From Sepioteuthis lessoniana (taxonomy: Eukaryota; Mollusca; Cephalopoda; Myopsida; Loliginidae), in contig OY757917.1 in the NCBI GenBank assembly GCA_963585895.1, forward strand, positions 106,295,444 to 106,359,443: a stretch of DNA of 64,000 nt, in the 5' to 3' direction. A program made the translations under genes and the position numbers. Shown here piece after piece: positions 22,115-33,460 of the stretch. Under the pieces are notes generated by a model, which saw only the letters and a list, made by a program, of their open reading frames with translations, was not told the origin of the DNA and did no database searches. Every line of letters begins with the position of its first letter. Position 1 is the first letter of the stretch.

Positions 22115-23129
22115 CTTATTAATTCTATATTTTCTATTTTTATTCACATAGTCTTAATTTATAACCATCTAAAATACTTTTTCTATGTTTATTTAAATTA
22201 ATCAGTTGAAAGTCTGAATGTTTCACTTGTTTGTTAATAAACGACATGTTCTAATTAACTGTTTCGCAATTATATTTTGATTAATGTAACAGTATTTTAT
22301 ATTTTTTACCCTTTTCACCAGGTGTGTACATATCCTATTCTAATCTACACTATATTCTATTCTAATTTTAAGATAAATCACCTGGTCAATTCTTTGTGGC
22401 CTAAGTTCAAAAGAATTTGACCTCACGTAAAGAAAAAAAAAAGAGAGATGAAATTAGTATCCCTCCCTAAACCCTGATTCGGACAGTAGACCGTCTCCAA
22501 ACATACCTAAAATTCAGTAGTAAATAAACGCTAAAAGGGAGAGGAATGATTTGAACTCACGTGCCAACAGAGGAAAAATGTTTCAATATTGGTCAGTATG
22601 TCTTTAAGTCCTATTAATTTAAAATGCAGAATTTTACAAAATGTTATGCTGTATTTTTGTTTGTAAAATAATGCTTAAACTATGCGTTTTAAATGTAAAG
22701 ACACGCTTACTTTACTATAAAGCCAAATTGAATATATGACTCTGTCCAAATGTCAGCGAACACGGCAAAACGTTTTTGAATCTCTTCTATAATTTAAAAA
22801 TACTTAAACCCCTAACAGTAGTTTAGAAAAGAAAAAGTAAAACCCTAAGACACCCAATGCTACCACACCAAAAAAAAAAAAAAAAAATTTCTTTGTAAAA
22901 GCTGTACAATTCCTAAAGCCTACTCGGTTCCCAACGGTAATACAGAAGAAAAACTAAAAAGCCTAGGAAAATGTTCCAATACCGCCAAAAAAAACAAAAA
23001 TTCAGTACCAGTGAAAGTACCTTAATCTTGGACTTTAACTAAGTCAAAACTTAAGAAAACTAAATCAAAATTACCCCCCCCTTTTTACGTACACATGGGA
23101 AGCAGCATGATGTACGTAAAGGTATTTGA
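22115..23129. other. Unassigned AT-rich DNA
   Basis: Nothing recognised apart from an A run at 22,870-22,887. A small hairpin (accaggtg / cacctggt, about 22,317-22,386) is probably chance. Confidence 0.45.
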
Positions 23130-23288
23130 ATAAACCTATGGACGACCAAACTCAATACCTAAACTGGTCCTGGACGCGAGTTTGACGACTTTACGCTCCG
23201 GATCGTTAGTTCGATCGGGGAACTACTGCTGCTCCTCTATAAGAGTGGCTTTTATAGAAGAGAATAAAACAGCCATCGAAAGATAACC

Positions 23289-24062
23289 ATGACCCACACT
23301 CAAACCACATACGCAAACCGCATCGCTCTTCGCACGGGTAAAAAAGGGGCGCGTCCTGTTGACGTTGGAGCCCTGGCCTCAGTGTTCGAAAAATCAGCTA
23401 CAGAGCTCAAACGATCAAAACTACTAAAATGCAAGCAAACACTACAAATAGCCACATTTAACGTAAGAACCTTAAATAGAATAGGACAACTACCAGAGCT
23501 AATCACATCGGCCGCAGAACATAAGATTGACATAATATGCATACAAGAACACAGATACACGCACACCGAAGATATCAAATATCACGAAACTGGCAATGGA
23601 TGGTCGCTTGTCACTGTATCCGCATGGAAAAACTCTGTCAACGCCGCAGTAGGAGGGATACGATTACTTATAGGACCTAGAGCATTAAAAACGCTAAATA
23701 GCATTGAGAAAATACAACCTAGAATGATGGCAGCTACTTTTAACGGCAACCCCAGAGCAGCAATCATCTCCTGCTACAGCCCTACCAATGTTAGTGAAGA
23801 AACTGAACTAGTCACCTTCTACGATGAGCTATCCTCATTAGTGCGTAGCATCCCGAAACACAACATGTTAGTCATTGGCGGAGACATGAATGCCCAAATC
23901 GGGAAAAACGGAAGCAACAAATACAGCCTCCACAACACGTCAAATAGGAATGGGCAACATCTAACAGATTTCATGATAGAAAATAGATTAGCATGCCTCA
24001 ATACAAACTACCAAAAAAGAGAGGTTCAAACTATGGACATACACATACGCGAAAAATACTAA
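23289..24062 (+). pseudogene. RTE-like LINE endonuclease part
   Basis: An ATG at 23,289 opens a 257-residue frame. Endonuclease motifs in order are IATFNVRTL (residues ~53-61), ICIQEHR with the catalytic glutamate (~83-89), CYSPTNV, and VIGGDMNAQIG with the aspartate/asparagine pair. The frame ends at 24,062 after a small deletion near 24,030. SQIDYVLIN follows in another frame and the TDH motif is in the next one, so all catalytic elements can be seen but not in one frame. The enzyme would nick target DNA to prime reverse transcription. Confidence 0.85.
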
Positions 24063-24145
24063 ATCTCAGATAGACTACGTCCTTATAAACAAGAAATGGA
24101 AAAATAATGCAATGAAATTGCGAGGCATACTCCTATTTCAAGGGT

Positions 24146-25033
24146 GTGTCCACCGATCACCGAACAGTCGCGGCGAAAATACGGTTAAGCCTACGAAAAA
24201 ACGCCAAACGAACAGCGACCAACAAACACTATGACTGGGCCCTTCTGAACAACAGAGATATAAGAGATAAATACGTATTAGAATTAAGAAGCAGATTCGA
24301 AACACTACAAGGAAAGACGGAAAAAAATACACCAAATGACGAATATGAAAATTTCGTCAATGTGAACCTCGAGGCAGCAGAGAAATTCATTCCAACAAAA
24401 CTCAAAACTAAATATAGAATCCCATGGGAAACTTTAGCGGTGAGAGGAAAACGTGCACTAGTGAAAACAGCCTCCAAAAACTATCGAAAAAACCCAACAA
24501 ACACAAATGCCTTAAAACTAAAAACGGCACAATATCAATTAGCAGGCATATATATAAAGGAACAGACAGAATACATTCAAAATCAGATAGATAAGATTAG
24601 AGACTCGGTGGAAGATAGACAATCTAGGATAGCCTGGCAAACAATAAACGAAGTGAGTAGAAGAAAGAACACAGCCAAAGCAAAACTGAAAGCAGCAAAC
24701 CAACAAGAAAGAATAAAACTGTGGAAACAGCACTTCGAAAACCTACTAGGAAACCTACCGAAAATAACACATGAACCAATCACCAGAATAATTAGTAAAC
24801 AATTAGACATTAAACTAGGACCGTTCACACAAGAAGAACTCGACTCGGTTCTCAGAAAAATTAAAAATAGGAAAGCTGCAAGGCTGGACGAGATTCCCCC
24901 AGAAGTATGGAAGACCAGACAATTCGACGACATACTGCTCCGACACTGCAACGCAATATACAATCAAAATCCGATAGATAGATGGATGAAGGGATGCATA
25001 CCCCCTTCCCTAAAAATGGGGACCTCGGATTAG
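24146..25033 (+). pseudogene. RTE-like LINE linker and reverse transcriptase N-terminus
   Basis: This open stretch has no ATG at its start; it is simply the frame after the shift near 24,140. It begins STDHRTVAAKIR, the end of the endonuclease, then passes through a lysine-rich linker. It reaches LGPFTQEELDSVLRKIKNRK and EIPPEVWK, the region just before the reverse transcriptase fingers. It ends after the frameshift near 25,000. Confidence 0.8.
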
Positions 25034-26196
25034 CCAAAAACTACCGAGGCATAACACTTACATCCGTAGCAGCCAAATTCTACAATGCCCTACTACGAAA
25101 CCGCATAGAACCCAAAATCGACAACATACTTAGGAAAAACCAAAATGGCTTCCGAAGAAATAGATTCACGACCTCACAAATATTAACCATCCGTAGAATC
25201 CTTGAAGGTGTACGGGCAAAAAACCTACAAGCGACATTAATATTTGTTGACTTTACCAAGGCTTTCGATTCCTTTCACAGAGGAAAGATCGAACAAATCC
25301 TACAAGGGTACAGCATACCTAAAGAAACCGTAGCGGCAATAACGATCCTCTATAGAAACACCAAAGTAAAAGTAAGATCACCAGATGAAGACACAGAATA
25401 CTTCAACATTGTAGCAGGAGTACTACAAGTGGACACGCTGGCTCCGTACCTCTTTATCATTTGTCTAGACTACGTACTTAGGACATCGATTGACAAAATC
25501 AGAGAGAATGGCTTCGATCTGACGAAGAAAAGAAGCAGAAGGTACCCTGCAAAAACAATTACTGACGCCGACTACACCGATGACATAGCGATACTGGCAA
25601 ATACACCCGACCAAGCCGAAACACTACTGCATAGTTTGGAACGAGCAGCCACAGGCATTGGCCTCTATGTTAATGCACACAAAACGGAATATATGTGCTA
25701 TAATCAAACGGGGGACATCTCCACTCTAGAAGGAACCCCTCTTAAACTAGTAGACAAATTTACTTACCTAGGAAGCAGCGTCGAATCAACCGAAAAGGAC
25801 ATCGAAACGAGGTTAACGAAAGCATGGACAGCTATCAATAGGCTATCGATTACATGGAAATCAGACCTAACCGATAAAATGAAACGCAGTTTCTTCCAAG
25901 CAGCGGTCACATCGATACTGCTATATGGCTGCACTACATGGACGCTAACAAAACGGCTGGAGAAGAAGCTAAACGGCAATTATACAAGAATGTTTCGTGC
26001 AATCTTGAACAAGTCCTGGCCGCAAAACCCCACAAAACACCAACTGTACGGCCACCTGTCCCCTATCACGAAAACTATTCAAGTTAGACGAACCAGACAT
26101 GCAGGACACTGCTGGAGAAGCAGGGACGAACTCATAAGAGATGTACTCTTATGGACCCCCACGCATGGCCGTGCAAAAGCAGGACGACCAGCATGA
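24982..26196 (+). pseudogene. RTE-like LINE reverse transcriptase and C-terminus
   Basis: Motifs in order are YRGITLTSVAAKFYNALL, NQNGFRRNRFTTSQI, LIFVDFTKAFDS (catalytic aspartate), AGVLQVDTLAPYLF and DADYTDDIAIL (YxDD). In the fourth, the glycine usually found before the aspartate of this motif is valine. The C-terminal part carries NAHKTEYMCYNQ, FTYLGSSVESTEKDI and TRHAGHCWRSRDELI. The stop at 26,196 is premature: the family C-terminus (CEDTGCCPEDLP, MNDREELRERVRDIRA) continues in another frame to about 26,319. Confidence 0.9.
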
Positions 26197-26333
26197 ACAT
26201 ACATTAAGCAGCTATGTGAGGATACGGGATGTTGTCCTGAAGACCTACCTAGGGCGATGAACGATAGGGAGGAGTTGCGAGAGAGGGTCAGGGATATCCG
26301 TGCTACCAGCGCTATATGATGATGATGATTCCC

Positions 26334-26582
26334 CAAAGACTTTCACTTGATGGGACACATCTGGTGAGCGAGCCGGCCACAGCGTGACATGTTGAGGGAT
26401 GATAGATTTATATATTTTAAGATAAGTTTCAATCTACAATGTTCGATACCCACCATTTCTCGACGAAATGGTAAATATAAAAGCATTGTAGCTGTTGCTC
26501 ATAGACATGATTCTTACCAGCGTATCTCTGTTAGCTTTTACACAGCTATAATTTAAAATCCGAGAAGATTTTACTGGACAAT
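26334..26582. other. Unassigned sequence
   Basis: No feature recognised. Confidence 0.4.
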
Positions 26583-26622
26583 ATATATGTGTGTGTGTGT
26601 GTGTGTTTGTGTTTGTGTGTGT
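26583..26622. repeat. (TG)n microsatellite
   Basis: TA then TG repeats with a few T interruptions. A (CTAT)6 run lies nearby at 26,883-26,907. Confidence 0.9.
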
Positions 26623-26956
26623 TATTTTATAACGGATATTTCAAATACCATCAATAGCATCAAAATATGAATATTTGTTTTTTTTCAATGATAACCTCAT
26701 TTCCGTATTTTTTGTGGTTAAAGCACCCGCATCAGCACTAAAAATTCTGTCACCACCTTCACCACCAATAACAACCACCACTTCCTGTTGAGTAAGGTGC
26801 CACTTATTAGATATTATTCACCTTTCTCAATTTGATTCTTCAATTTCACTATTTTCCCATCAATTTCTCAAGTCTGTTTCTCATCTATCTATCTATCTAT
26901 CTATCTAATACTATACAATCCCATCTGTTCAATCATTCGGTCGGACTCTAATCAAA

Positions 26957-26958
<2 letters not shown>

Positions 26959-27034
<76 letters not shown>

Positions 27035-27042
27035 CTGCAGGG

Positions 27043-27102
<60 letters not shown>
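26959..27102. repeat. Compound microsatellite (CA)n-(TA)n-(GA)n
   Basis: CA repeat at 26,959-27,012, TA at 27,013-27,034 and GA at 27,048-27,102. The C/V- and S/L-rich frames over it are translated repeat. Confidence 0.95.
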
Positions 27103-27105
<3 letters not shown>

Positions 27106-27149
27106 ATTTGATAATATCAAATTCTCTCTGCTTCGAGAACAATAATATA

Positions 27150-27610
27150 TTTGTACTTCAAGAGACAGCAAGTCTCCAGTTTTCCATGAACTTTCCCAAT
27201 ATTCAAACTAAGCTTAGCAATGCTGGATGCGTTCAATTCATTCTTTGATCTCCAGTTCTCTAAGTCTTTTCCTACGTTTTTAAAGATTGTTCCAGATATG
27301 ATTTGTATCTCTATTACCTTAAAATTCCATAACATTTTCAGTTCTCTAGCTGGGTCTAGGTTTTTAATCTCTACTTGGATTTCTTTTTCATTTTACTCTG
27401 TGACCCGCTGGAACTGCGAAGTCTTCTTGCTGACAAGATATGTTCTTGTTAAAAAAAATTTGGTCTGATATCTTGTTTGACATTTTGTTTTGTTCATATA
27501 CTGTCAGCATCTTGCACAATTCCAGTTGATTACATTTCCCACCTTGACTTGCCAAATCTTGCGTTTCATTTCAGTTTGTTTGCTGCATTCGCGTACCATT
27601 TATTTAACCT
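27150..27610 (-). pseudogene. LINE-Z C-terminal region, diverged subfamily
   Basis: The minus frame at 27,117-27,335 reads LWNFKVIEIQIISGTIFKNV. It aligns with LWNMKVTIIPIVIGAF in the copy near 28,630 and the corresponding block near 29,920. Upstream (27,350-27,600) an 'SARR'-type block and weak similarity to the rest of the LINE-Z C-terminus are visible between stops. This would be a third, older copy of the same LINE protein region. Confidence 0.55.
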
Positions 27611-28119
27611 TCTTCTTCTTTTCCTCTTCTTTGCATGTTTTAACAAGTAGAGTTTTACTGAAGTATGTGTGACAGGAAGTCTCCTAAGCTCTCCAGGAAT
27701 CTTTCAAATATTTTACATACCCTTGATCTCAACAGTGACATATAAATGTGAGGCATGTTTAAGACGAGTATTTCTGACAAGAAATTTCATTAACCATTTT
27801 TAACTTTCCGTTTAATTATTCCCAATATATTTTCCATAAACAGTACATTTTATTTTATAGTTTAAATCGCATATTTACCATTTTTAGAATGGAATAAACA
27901 AATCTTTGTCTAAAGGTGTTTTTATTCCATGCCTACTGTTAAGTTGAAGGTAAAAAATACGTCAATTTTTACATTTAGAAAAAAAAACTCTGCTATTACA
28001 AGTGTCCCAGTGCAATCAAAAGAAATTTGTTCGAATTAAATTACAGTACACTAAATCTTCCTGATATATATCTATATTTCTGAGATGAGGCGTTTTGATT
28101 AGTATTATTTACTCCTTGC
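27611..28119. other. Unassigned sequence
   Basis: Mostly AT-rich with no recognisable element. It could include the decayed upstream part of the 27.2-27.6 kb LINE-Z copy. Confidence 0.4.
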
Positions 28120-29250
28120 GAGTTTTTCACATCAGCGTCTCCTGATGGTCTTTCAATGGAAATTTAGTGACAGCAAGTCTCCTCAAGAATCCAGGACTCT
28201 TCTCAGTATTCTAGCCGTTCTCAATAATGTTGTTGTTTGGAAGGTCTCCATTTGTCCACTTATTTCAAAGTCTACTAGTCCCTTTAATCATATTTACCAA
28301 CCCCTTCGCTCGGGCAGGATATGACACACGGTCAATTTTTAAGCGGGGTTTAACAGATTTGAATTCAGAGTTTTCCTTCTCCTAGACTAGTTGCCTCACC
28401 AAGGCTGAAGAACCCAGTCTTTCCTACTATTTACCCATAGCTGGAAGGAGAATAATTGGATTCATACCTTTCCCAAGGGTATTAGTGCGATGTGAAATGC
28501 AATCGGTCTCGTCCAGGATTTGAACTCGTATCACCGTGTCCATTTCCTATGACGATAATCATTACACCACAGGCACCCTTGTTGACTGTATCAAAAGCAC
28601 CAATCACAATTGGTATAATTGTCACTTTCATGTTCCACAGTTTTTTCAATTCCCTAGCATGGTCCAGGTACTTATGTTTCTTTTCTCTTTCTTTCAGTTT
28701 TATTCTGTTTACAGCCATGACACTACAGTCGACAACTTTGCAAGTTCTCTTTTTTTTTATTGATTATTATAAGGTCAGATTTTCAGACCGAGATTAGATG
28801 ATATGTTTGTATGTGAAAATCTAAAAGGAGTTTATGTGTGTCATTCCCCAGCATTTATGTTGGGTCGTGTATATACCATTTGTTCTTATGGTCAAATTTA
28901 AATTTCTTCCACGAAACCAAGTGGATCACCTTGCCCACTCAGTCGTGTGTAGTAATATTCTTCTTCTATGCTAATTTGCTGCATTCGCTTATGTGATTGA
29001 TCGTTTCGTCTCGATCACCACATGACCTAAATGTGCTATTTTGTTGCGTCTTATCTATTCTCGTTTGATATAATTGGTTCTTATGGCGTTGTTTTGTGCT
29101 GCTATTAGATGGGATTCTCTTTCTCTCTTAAGGTTTCCTTTTCTTAGCCATAGCCATATTTTCTCGTGTGAGACGTTGCTTATTAGGCATTTAAAATCTC
29201 CACGGAGTTGTTTTATTGCCTACTCTTGTTTTTTTTAAAACGTCATTATA
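28120..29250 (-). pseudogene. LINE-Z C-terminal region, copy interrupted by a SINE
   Basis: Minus-strand coding remnants include the block LWNMKVTIIPIVIGAFDTV at about 28,580-28,640. Upstream come FKFDHK-type and 'TKWYI..NP' segments (about 28,830-28,920) and a cysteine/histidine-rich region near 28,990-29,060. This layout is typical of the C-terminal zinc-knuckle region that follows reverse transcriptase in some LINEs; the reverse transcriptase itself is absent. A family 2 SINE at 28,291-28,578 splits the last ~170 bp from the rest. The neighbouring copy at 29,690 shows the uninterrupted order. Confidence 0.7.
28291..28578 (-). mobile_element. tRNA-derived SINE, family 2, nested in LINE-Z
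   Basis: Read in reverse it has the family 2 order: gggtgcctgtggtgtaatg head, gatacgagttcaaatcctgg B-box region, cccttgggaaaggtatgaat, and the 3' end gttggtaaata. LINE-Z sequence flanks it on both sides, but no clean target-site duplication was resolved. Confidence 0.8.
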
Positions 29251-29689
29251 AACCCGCTGTCAGGAAATGGGGACGGACGTTCGTTGAAGTGAATTGAGAG
29301 TGTGGATGACGTCACGCCCGAAAGAGATGTTCAGAGAATTTGGGGATTTTTGAAAAGACGGTTGAGTTGTGTTCGACCGTTAAATTGCGCGGTTGAGATT
29401 TTCGGATCTGATTAGATCAGGTCAGGTTGGGTCTCTACCGGCAGAGATCTTTAACACCACAAGATGCGCCGCGTGTTGATGGTCGGGTCAGTAAGAATGG
29501 TTAGCATAGGCTTTTATGATTTGTGTCTCTTTTCCTCGTGTCACCAAGGACTGAAGCCAGAAATTAATACACCCGTTCGTATCCGAAACGACAGAGTTTT
29601 CCTGTATCTGTATTCGTATTATTATTGAAATCACTAACTCAATATAATACACATAGAGTCGTTTTTCTTCCCATTTTTGTTTTATTATT
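29251..29689. other. Unassigned insert between two LINE-Z copies
   Basis: This stretch is less AT-rich than its neighbours and shows no coding domain. It begins near tgtcaggaaatggggacgg (29,269) and could be a solo LTR, but no matching end, duplication or second copy supports that. Confidence 0.3.
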
Positions 29690-30930
29690 ATTATTATTTA
29701 CTCCTTTCGAGTTTTTCACAGCAGTGTTAGCTGATGGTTTTTCACTGGAGTTTGCGTGACAGCAAACATCTTCAGGTCTCCAGGACTCTTCTCAGTATTC
29801 TGGCCGTTCTCAGTGATGTTGTCATTTGGATAGTCACTACCCGTCCGCCAACTTCCAAGTCCTCTAGGCCTTTTAATAATCCTCTATTAATTGTGCCAAA
29901 AGCACCAATCACAATTGGCACAATCGTTACTTTTATGTTCCACAGCTTTTTCAATTTTCTAGCAAGGTCAAGGAACTTATCCTTCTCTTCACTTTATTTC
30001 AGTTTAATTCTGTAGTCAATTATGCAAATTTTCTTTTTTTGTTGATTATTATAAGGTCTGGTCTTCTGGCCGAGATTAGTTTATCCGTCTCTATGTCAAA
30101 TCCTATAAAAGTTTATGTGTGTCATTTTCTAGGGCAGGTGCTGGGTTGAGCATATACCATTTGTTGGTGCGGTCAAATTTAAATTTCTTGCACATTTCCC
30201 TGTGGTTGACCTTGCCGACCTAGTCGTGTCTCGTCTTATACTCCCTCTGCGTCAATTTACTGCATTTTTTTATGATGCGTTTGATCGTTTCGTCTCCGTC
30301 ACTGCATAGCCTACATTTGCTATTTTGTTGTGTCTTATTTGTTCTTGCTTTGGTAGGATTGGTTCTTATGACTTTGTCCTGTGCTGCTATTAGGAGAGAT
30401 TCTTTTTCTCTCTTAAGGTTTCGTTTTCTTAGCCAGGTCCAGGTTTTGTTATGAGATGTTGTTTATTAGTTGTTTAAAACGGCCATAGAGTTTTTTGTCA
30501 CCCATTTTTGTTTCTTTGTTATTGTCATTCAATCGTCTATCTTGTTGTCAGTATCGTTTCTGATGGCTGTAATCAGTCCTCGTTTGTGTTTTTATGTAGT
30601 TTTCGAGCCGTTGTATCGATGCGTCAACGATATCTTCTATGCTGTCAAGTCCTTTTCCTCCCTCTTTTCTAGATTACATATATTCTGTGTAGACTGTAAT
30701 ATTCAGTTTGGTTGCTATTCCCATGACTCTTCGGAAGCTGTTTTCTTCGGCCTTTTTCAGGTGACGTTTGTCTTAATCAGTAAACTTTCGAGAATTCCAG
30801 ATATAACTGTATTTGAAACATTTCCTTATTCTACCATCCATACCCTGGGGATAATTAGCCTCTTCTTTGTATTTTTCACTGTTATTGAAACTCAAAGCAG
30901 GAATGAACTCACGACTTACAAACGTTGAAA
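29690..30930 (-). pseudogene. LINE-Z C-terminal region, longest copy
   Basis: The 3' end near 29,690 resembles that of the 28.1 kb copy. Minus-strand blocks in order from upstream are AAQDKVIRTNPTKARTNKTQ (about 30,345-30,405), CRLCSDGDETIKRIIKKC (about 30,260-30,312), FKFDRTNKWYMLNPAP (about 30,130-30,185) and LWNIKVTIVPIVIGAFGTI (about 29,900-29,954). In the zinc-knuckle-like block the expected histidine is arginine. Frame changes and stops are scattered throughout. Weaker similarity seems to extend to about 30,930. Confidence 0.7.
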
Positions 30931-31795
30931 ATAGTACGAATTATTCTGGCGAATATGATGAATATACGGACGTTTTGTAGAAGAGAAATTTAATTTCACT
31001 TGCCGACACGTCAATACATCTTTATTTATTTTGCTTATGTGCTCTTCTTTTGTTGTTTCGTGAAATATAATATGATTTTGAAACGTCTTGTGACATCTTG
31101 TTAAAGTCGACGTTGATATTTACTTTTTCATCTGTTGCCACCCAAAGATACTTACCCTTGTTTTCTTTTTTTGTCAGTCCTCGGAAGAATTGAAAGGTTG
31201 GTTTTTTGCAGGTGAGAAAATGCTCAGAGTCAAAGTATAAGAATAATAAAAAATATTTTAAAACTATATTATCCAATACCCTTAAAGTACGCAGGTAAGA
31301 AAGGTGACGCTAGAGAAGATAGAATCGAATAAACGCGGAAAGGTTCTCTTTAGATTGTATTCATTAGAATTGACATGCAGAGGCTCAGCTGGAACCTACC
31401 TGAATAAATCTCCCGAGAGAATTCGAAATTATCCTTTGCATTCGGAGATGAATAACGCATGACTGGGAGTCGACCTGTCGGAAATAAGAGTTCATGAGTG
31501 TTGACAGAAATAACTTTCGCCAAAACATATTATTATTTACTAAGATTATTTTAGCTCTGGTTCTAAGTCAAAAGCTCTGTGGAAAAAGTAAGGATCGAAC
31601 TAACTACCATTAGCATACCGATATTGTATTTTAACTATTACACGATTTGCTTTTGCTCTAAATTACAAAAGTTTTTTCTGTCTCTCCCCTTCTTTCTTTC
31701 TCTCTCTCTCACACTCTCAAGTCATTTTGCCTTGGGAGAGTTTGATAAAGATATATTTAATACCTTATGGTGCTATATACTCATATGCAGATTAA
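30931..31795. other. Unassigned sequence
   Basis: The 84-residue minus frame 31,022-31,276 and 79-residue plus frame 31,579-31,818 have no recognisable domain. A short CT-rich stretch occurs at 31,680-31,712. Confidence 0.4.
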
Positions 31796-32355
31796 TGCAG
31801 AACACAACGACACAATGAAGACGAGCGACACAGTCTTTTAGAAAAATATAATCTCACTTTATTTGAAAGGGTTGTGTGTGTGAGTTGGAGTTGGAGACCG
31901 AACAGAACTGCAACATATTGACCCCCACTCTTATGGCCATCAGCGTCTCTTTCTCGCTCTCCAGGGCTGCTCAACCGGAGGCCTGGTGGCCCACTCTTCT
32001 GGGTGCAGGCTTCCTCTACCGCATCTTGTCACCAACGGGTCTGGTCTCCAAACTATCTGACTTCCTGTCCTCACCGAGATATAATAGTTCAATCGCCCAC
32101 TCAATAGCTCCCCATAACTGGCCATCGGGATGTATCATTTCCGCTGTCTTTGGAATGGCATGTTTGATCGTCATCAAGCAGAAATAATTGTCATGCAGTT
32201 CACAGGTCACTCTCTTCCGGTGCATCAGTCTGTGATTGTACCGTGGGATTTTAACCTGGTCCCACACCGTCAGGCAAGTTCGCCCACGCCAATGGAATAT
32301 GCACTTCCGCCGTCTTTGGAATGGCATGTTTGGCCGGGTCGGAGATCAATATACA
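31796..32355 (-). mobile_element. LTR-A copy (probably solo LTR)
   Basis: In reverse it runs from TGTATATTG at 32,355 to GTTCTGCA at 31,796. It shares with other copies the ccaaacatgccattccaaag block, the gatgcaccggaagagagtg block, the polyadenylation-type signal region near 31,855, and ttctaaaagactg. No gag or pol flanks it. Confidence 0.65.
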
Positions 32356-32359
32356 ATAA

Positions 32360-32397
32360 TGGTACAACTTTCATTGTATGCTTTGTAGGTGAAAAGC

Positions 32398-32434
<37 letters not shown>

Positions 32435-32590
32435 GTCATGTGTATATATGCATATATTTATATATATACTCATCACACACACACACACACACATATATAT
32501 ATGTATGTATATATATAAACTCATGACATATATATATATATATATATAGCTTTTCACCTACAAAGAATACAATGCAAGTTGTATCATAAG
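32360..32590. repeat. Microsatellite flanked by inverted arms (hairpin)
   Basis: Arms of about 40 bp at 32,362-32,405 and 32,543-32,586 are inverted copies (both contain ttgtaggtgaaaagct or its complement). They enclose (TA)n and (CA)n repeats. The whole segment can fold into a long hairpin. Confidence 0.75.
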
Positions 32591-32626
32591 TTATTAGATA
32601 TATTTTTATCCAACTCTCCCAAGGCC

Positions 32627-32629
<3 letters not shown>

Positions 32630-32661
<32 letters not shown>
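32630..32661. repeat. (TA)n microsatellite
   Basis: About 32 bp of TA repeat. Confidence 0.95.
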
Positions 32662-32666
<5 letters not shown>

Positions 32667-32754
32667 GGAGCAAAAAGAAAAGGAAGGGTAAATTAAAATG
32701 GTGATCAAAGTCAAACTCAATAAGCAGTCCATCTATAATAGTTCTTTAATTTAT

Positions 32755-33110
32755 TCATTTAAATGTAATTGCTGAGAGCAATACATTGGGAGAACCAACC
32801 AACGTCTAGATGCTCGAATCAAGCAGCACGTTCCTACAAAAATTCGTGAGGCAAATTGGCTTGCAGCTAAAATCAATAACACATTCGGTTCAGCGTTTGC
32901 TAAACATCTTATAAATAATCCTAATTGCGCCTTCTCTTTCAGCGATGACGTGTTCACTGTATTGAATAAATGACGATCGGATTTTCGTTTGATAGTTCTT
33001 GAGACCGTTTATATTCTCACTTCTTCATGGGTTTTATTATAAATGCCTCTGTACACAGTGGGCCTATTTACTAGGCTTTAATTTAAACACCATTTGTATT
33101 TACTCTCTCA
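32755..33110 (+). pseudogene. Penelope-like element, GIY-YIG endonuclease fragment
   Basis: The plus frame containing YIGRTNQRLDARIKQHVPTK (about 32,784-32,843), then INNTFGSAFAKHLINNPNC and DDVFTVLNK, matches the C-terminal GIY-YIG endonuclease of Penelope-like retroelements. The YIG, arginine and HV..K residues typical of the domain are visible. A stop codon precedes the YIG and another follows LNK at about 32,970. Weaker C-terminal similarity (PLCTQWAYLLGFNL) continues in another frame to about 33,090. No reverse transcriptase was found upstream, so this is a 5'-truncated dead copy. Confidence 0.75.
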
Positions 33111-33157
33111 CTTTTTTTCTTGTGACAAATACCGCCCACTTTTTTATCCTCGATAAA

Positions 33158-33415
33158 GGTTGTGATCTGCAAGGATCGTGTTCGCCAATGGCCCGGGAGA
33201 CCTGGGTTCAATCCCAGGTCGAGTCATACCAAAGACTTTAAAAATGGAACGTGATACCACCTTGCTTAACACTCAGCATTATAAGGTACGGTTCAAGGGT
33301 AAAGTGGAGCAATCCTGGGAATGGAGTAGCGCCCTCCCCTACACCTTGGTGTAGTAGCTATCGAAAAGGGAGCCTTCGGGTCACCCTCGACTATGGTCGC
33401 TAACTTTACTTTTAT
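33158..33415 (+). mobile_element. tRNA-derived SINE, family 3
   Basis: B-box-like gggttcaatccc is near 33,205. The diagnostic gagtcataccaaagac, aaagtggagcaatcctgg and ggtgtagtagctatcgaaaa follow. It is bounded downstream by (TA)n at 33,437-33,460. Confidence 0.8.
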
Positions 33416-33460
33416 AATAGATCTCATTTCGACTATTATATATATATATATATATATATC

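Larger units (their letters stand above)
23130..26333 (+). mobile_element. RTE-like LINE, near full-length, inactive
   Basis: This is the longest LINE copy in the window, about 3.2 kb, a usual length for RTE-type elements. A 5' leader (about 23,130-23,288) is followed by one long coding region with an apurinic-type endonuclease and a reverse transcriptase. The 3' end is a (GAT)n tail at 26,318-26,330. No separate ORF1 is seen. Clade assignment is from protein resemblance only. At least three frameshifts (near 24,030, 24,140 and 25,000), plus one near 26,190, break the coding region. Fragments of the same family occur at 796, 9678, 10,291, 51,671, 59,005 and 62,460. Confidence 0.85.

Noticed and set aside
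22317..22386. accaggtg/cacctggt inverted pair as a regulatory hairpin
   Set aside because: Eight-base arms 54 bp apart in AT-rich DNA are within chance expectation and nothing nearby supports a function.
29269..29650. Possible solo LTR between two LINE-Z copies
   Set aside because: A TG start can be proposed, but there is no matching end, duplication or second copy. Left as unassigned.
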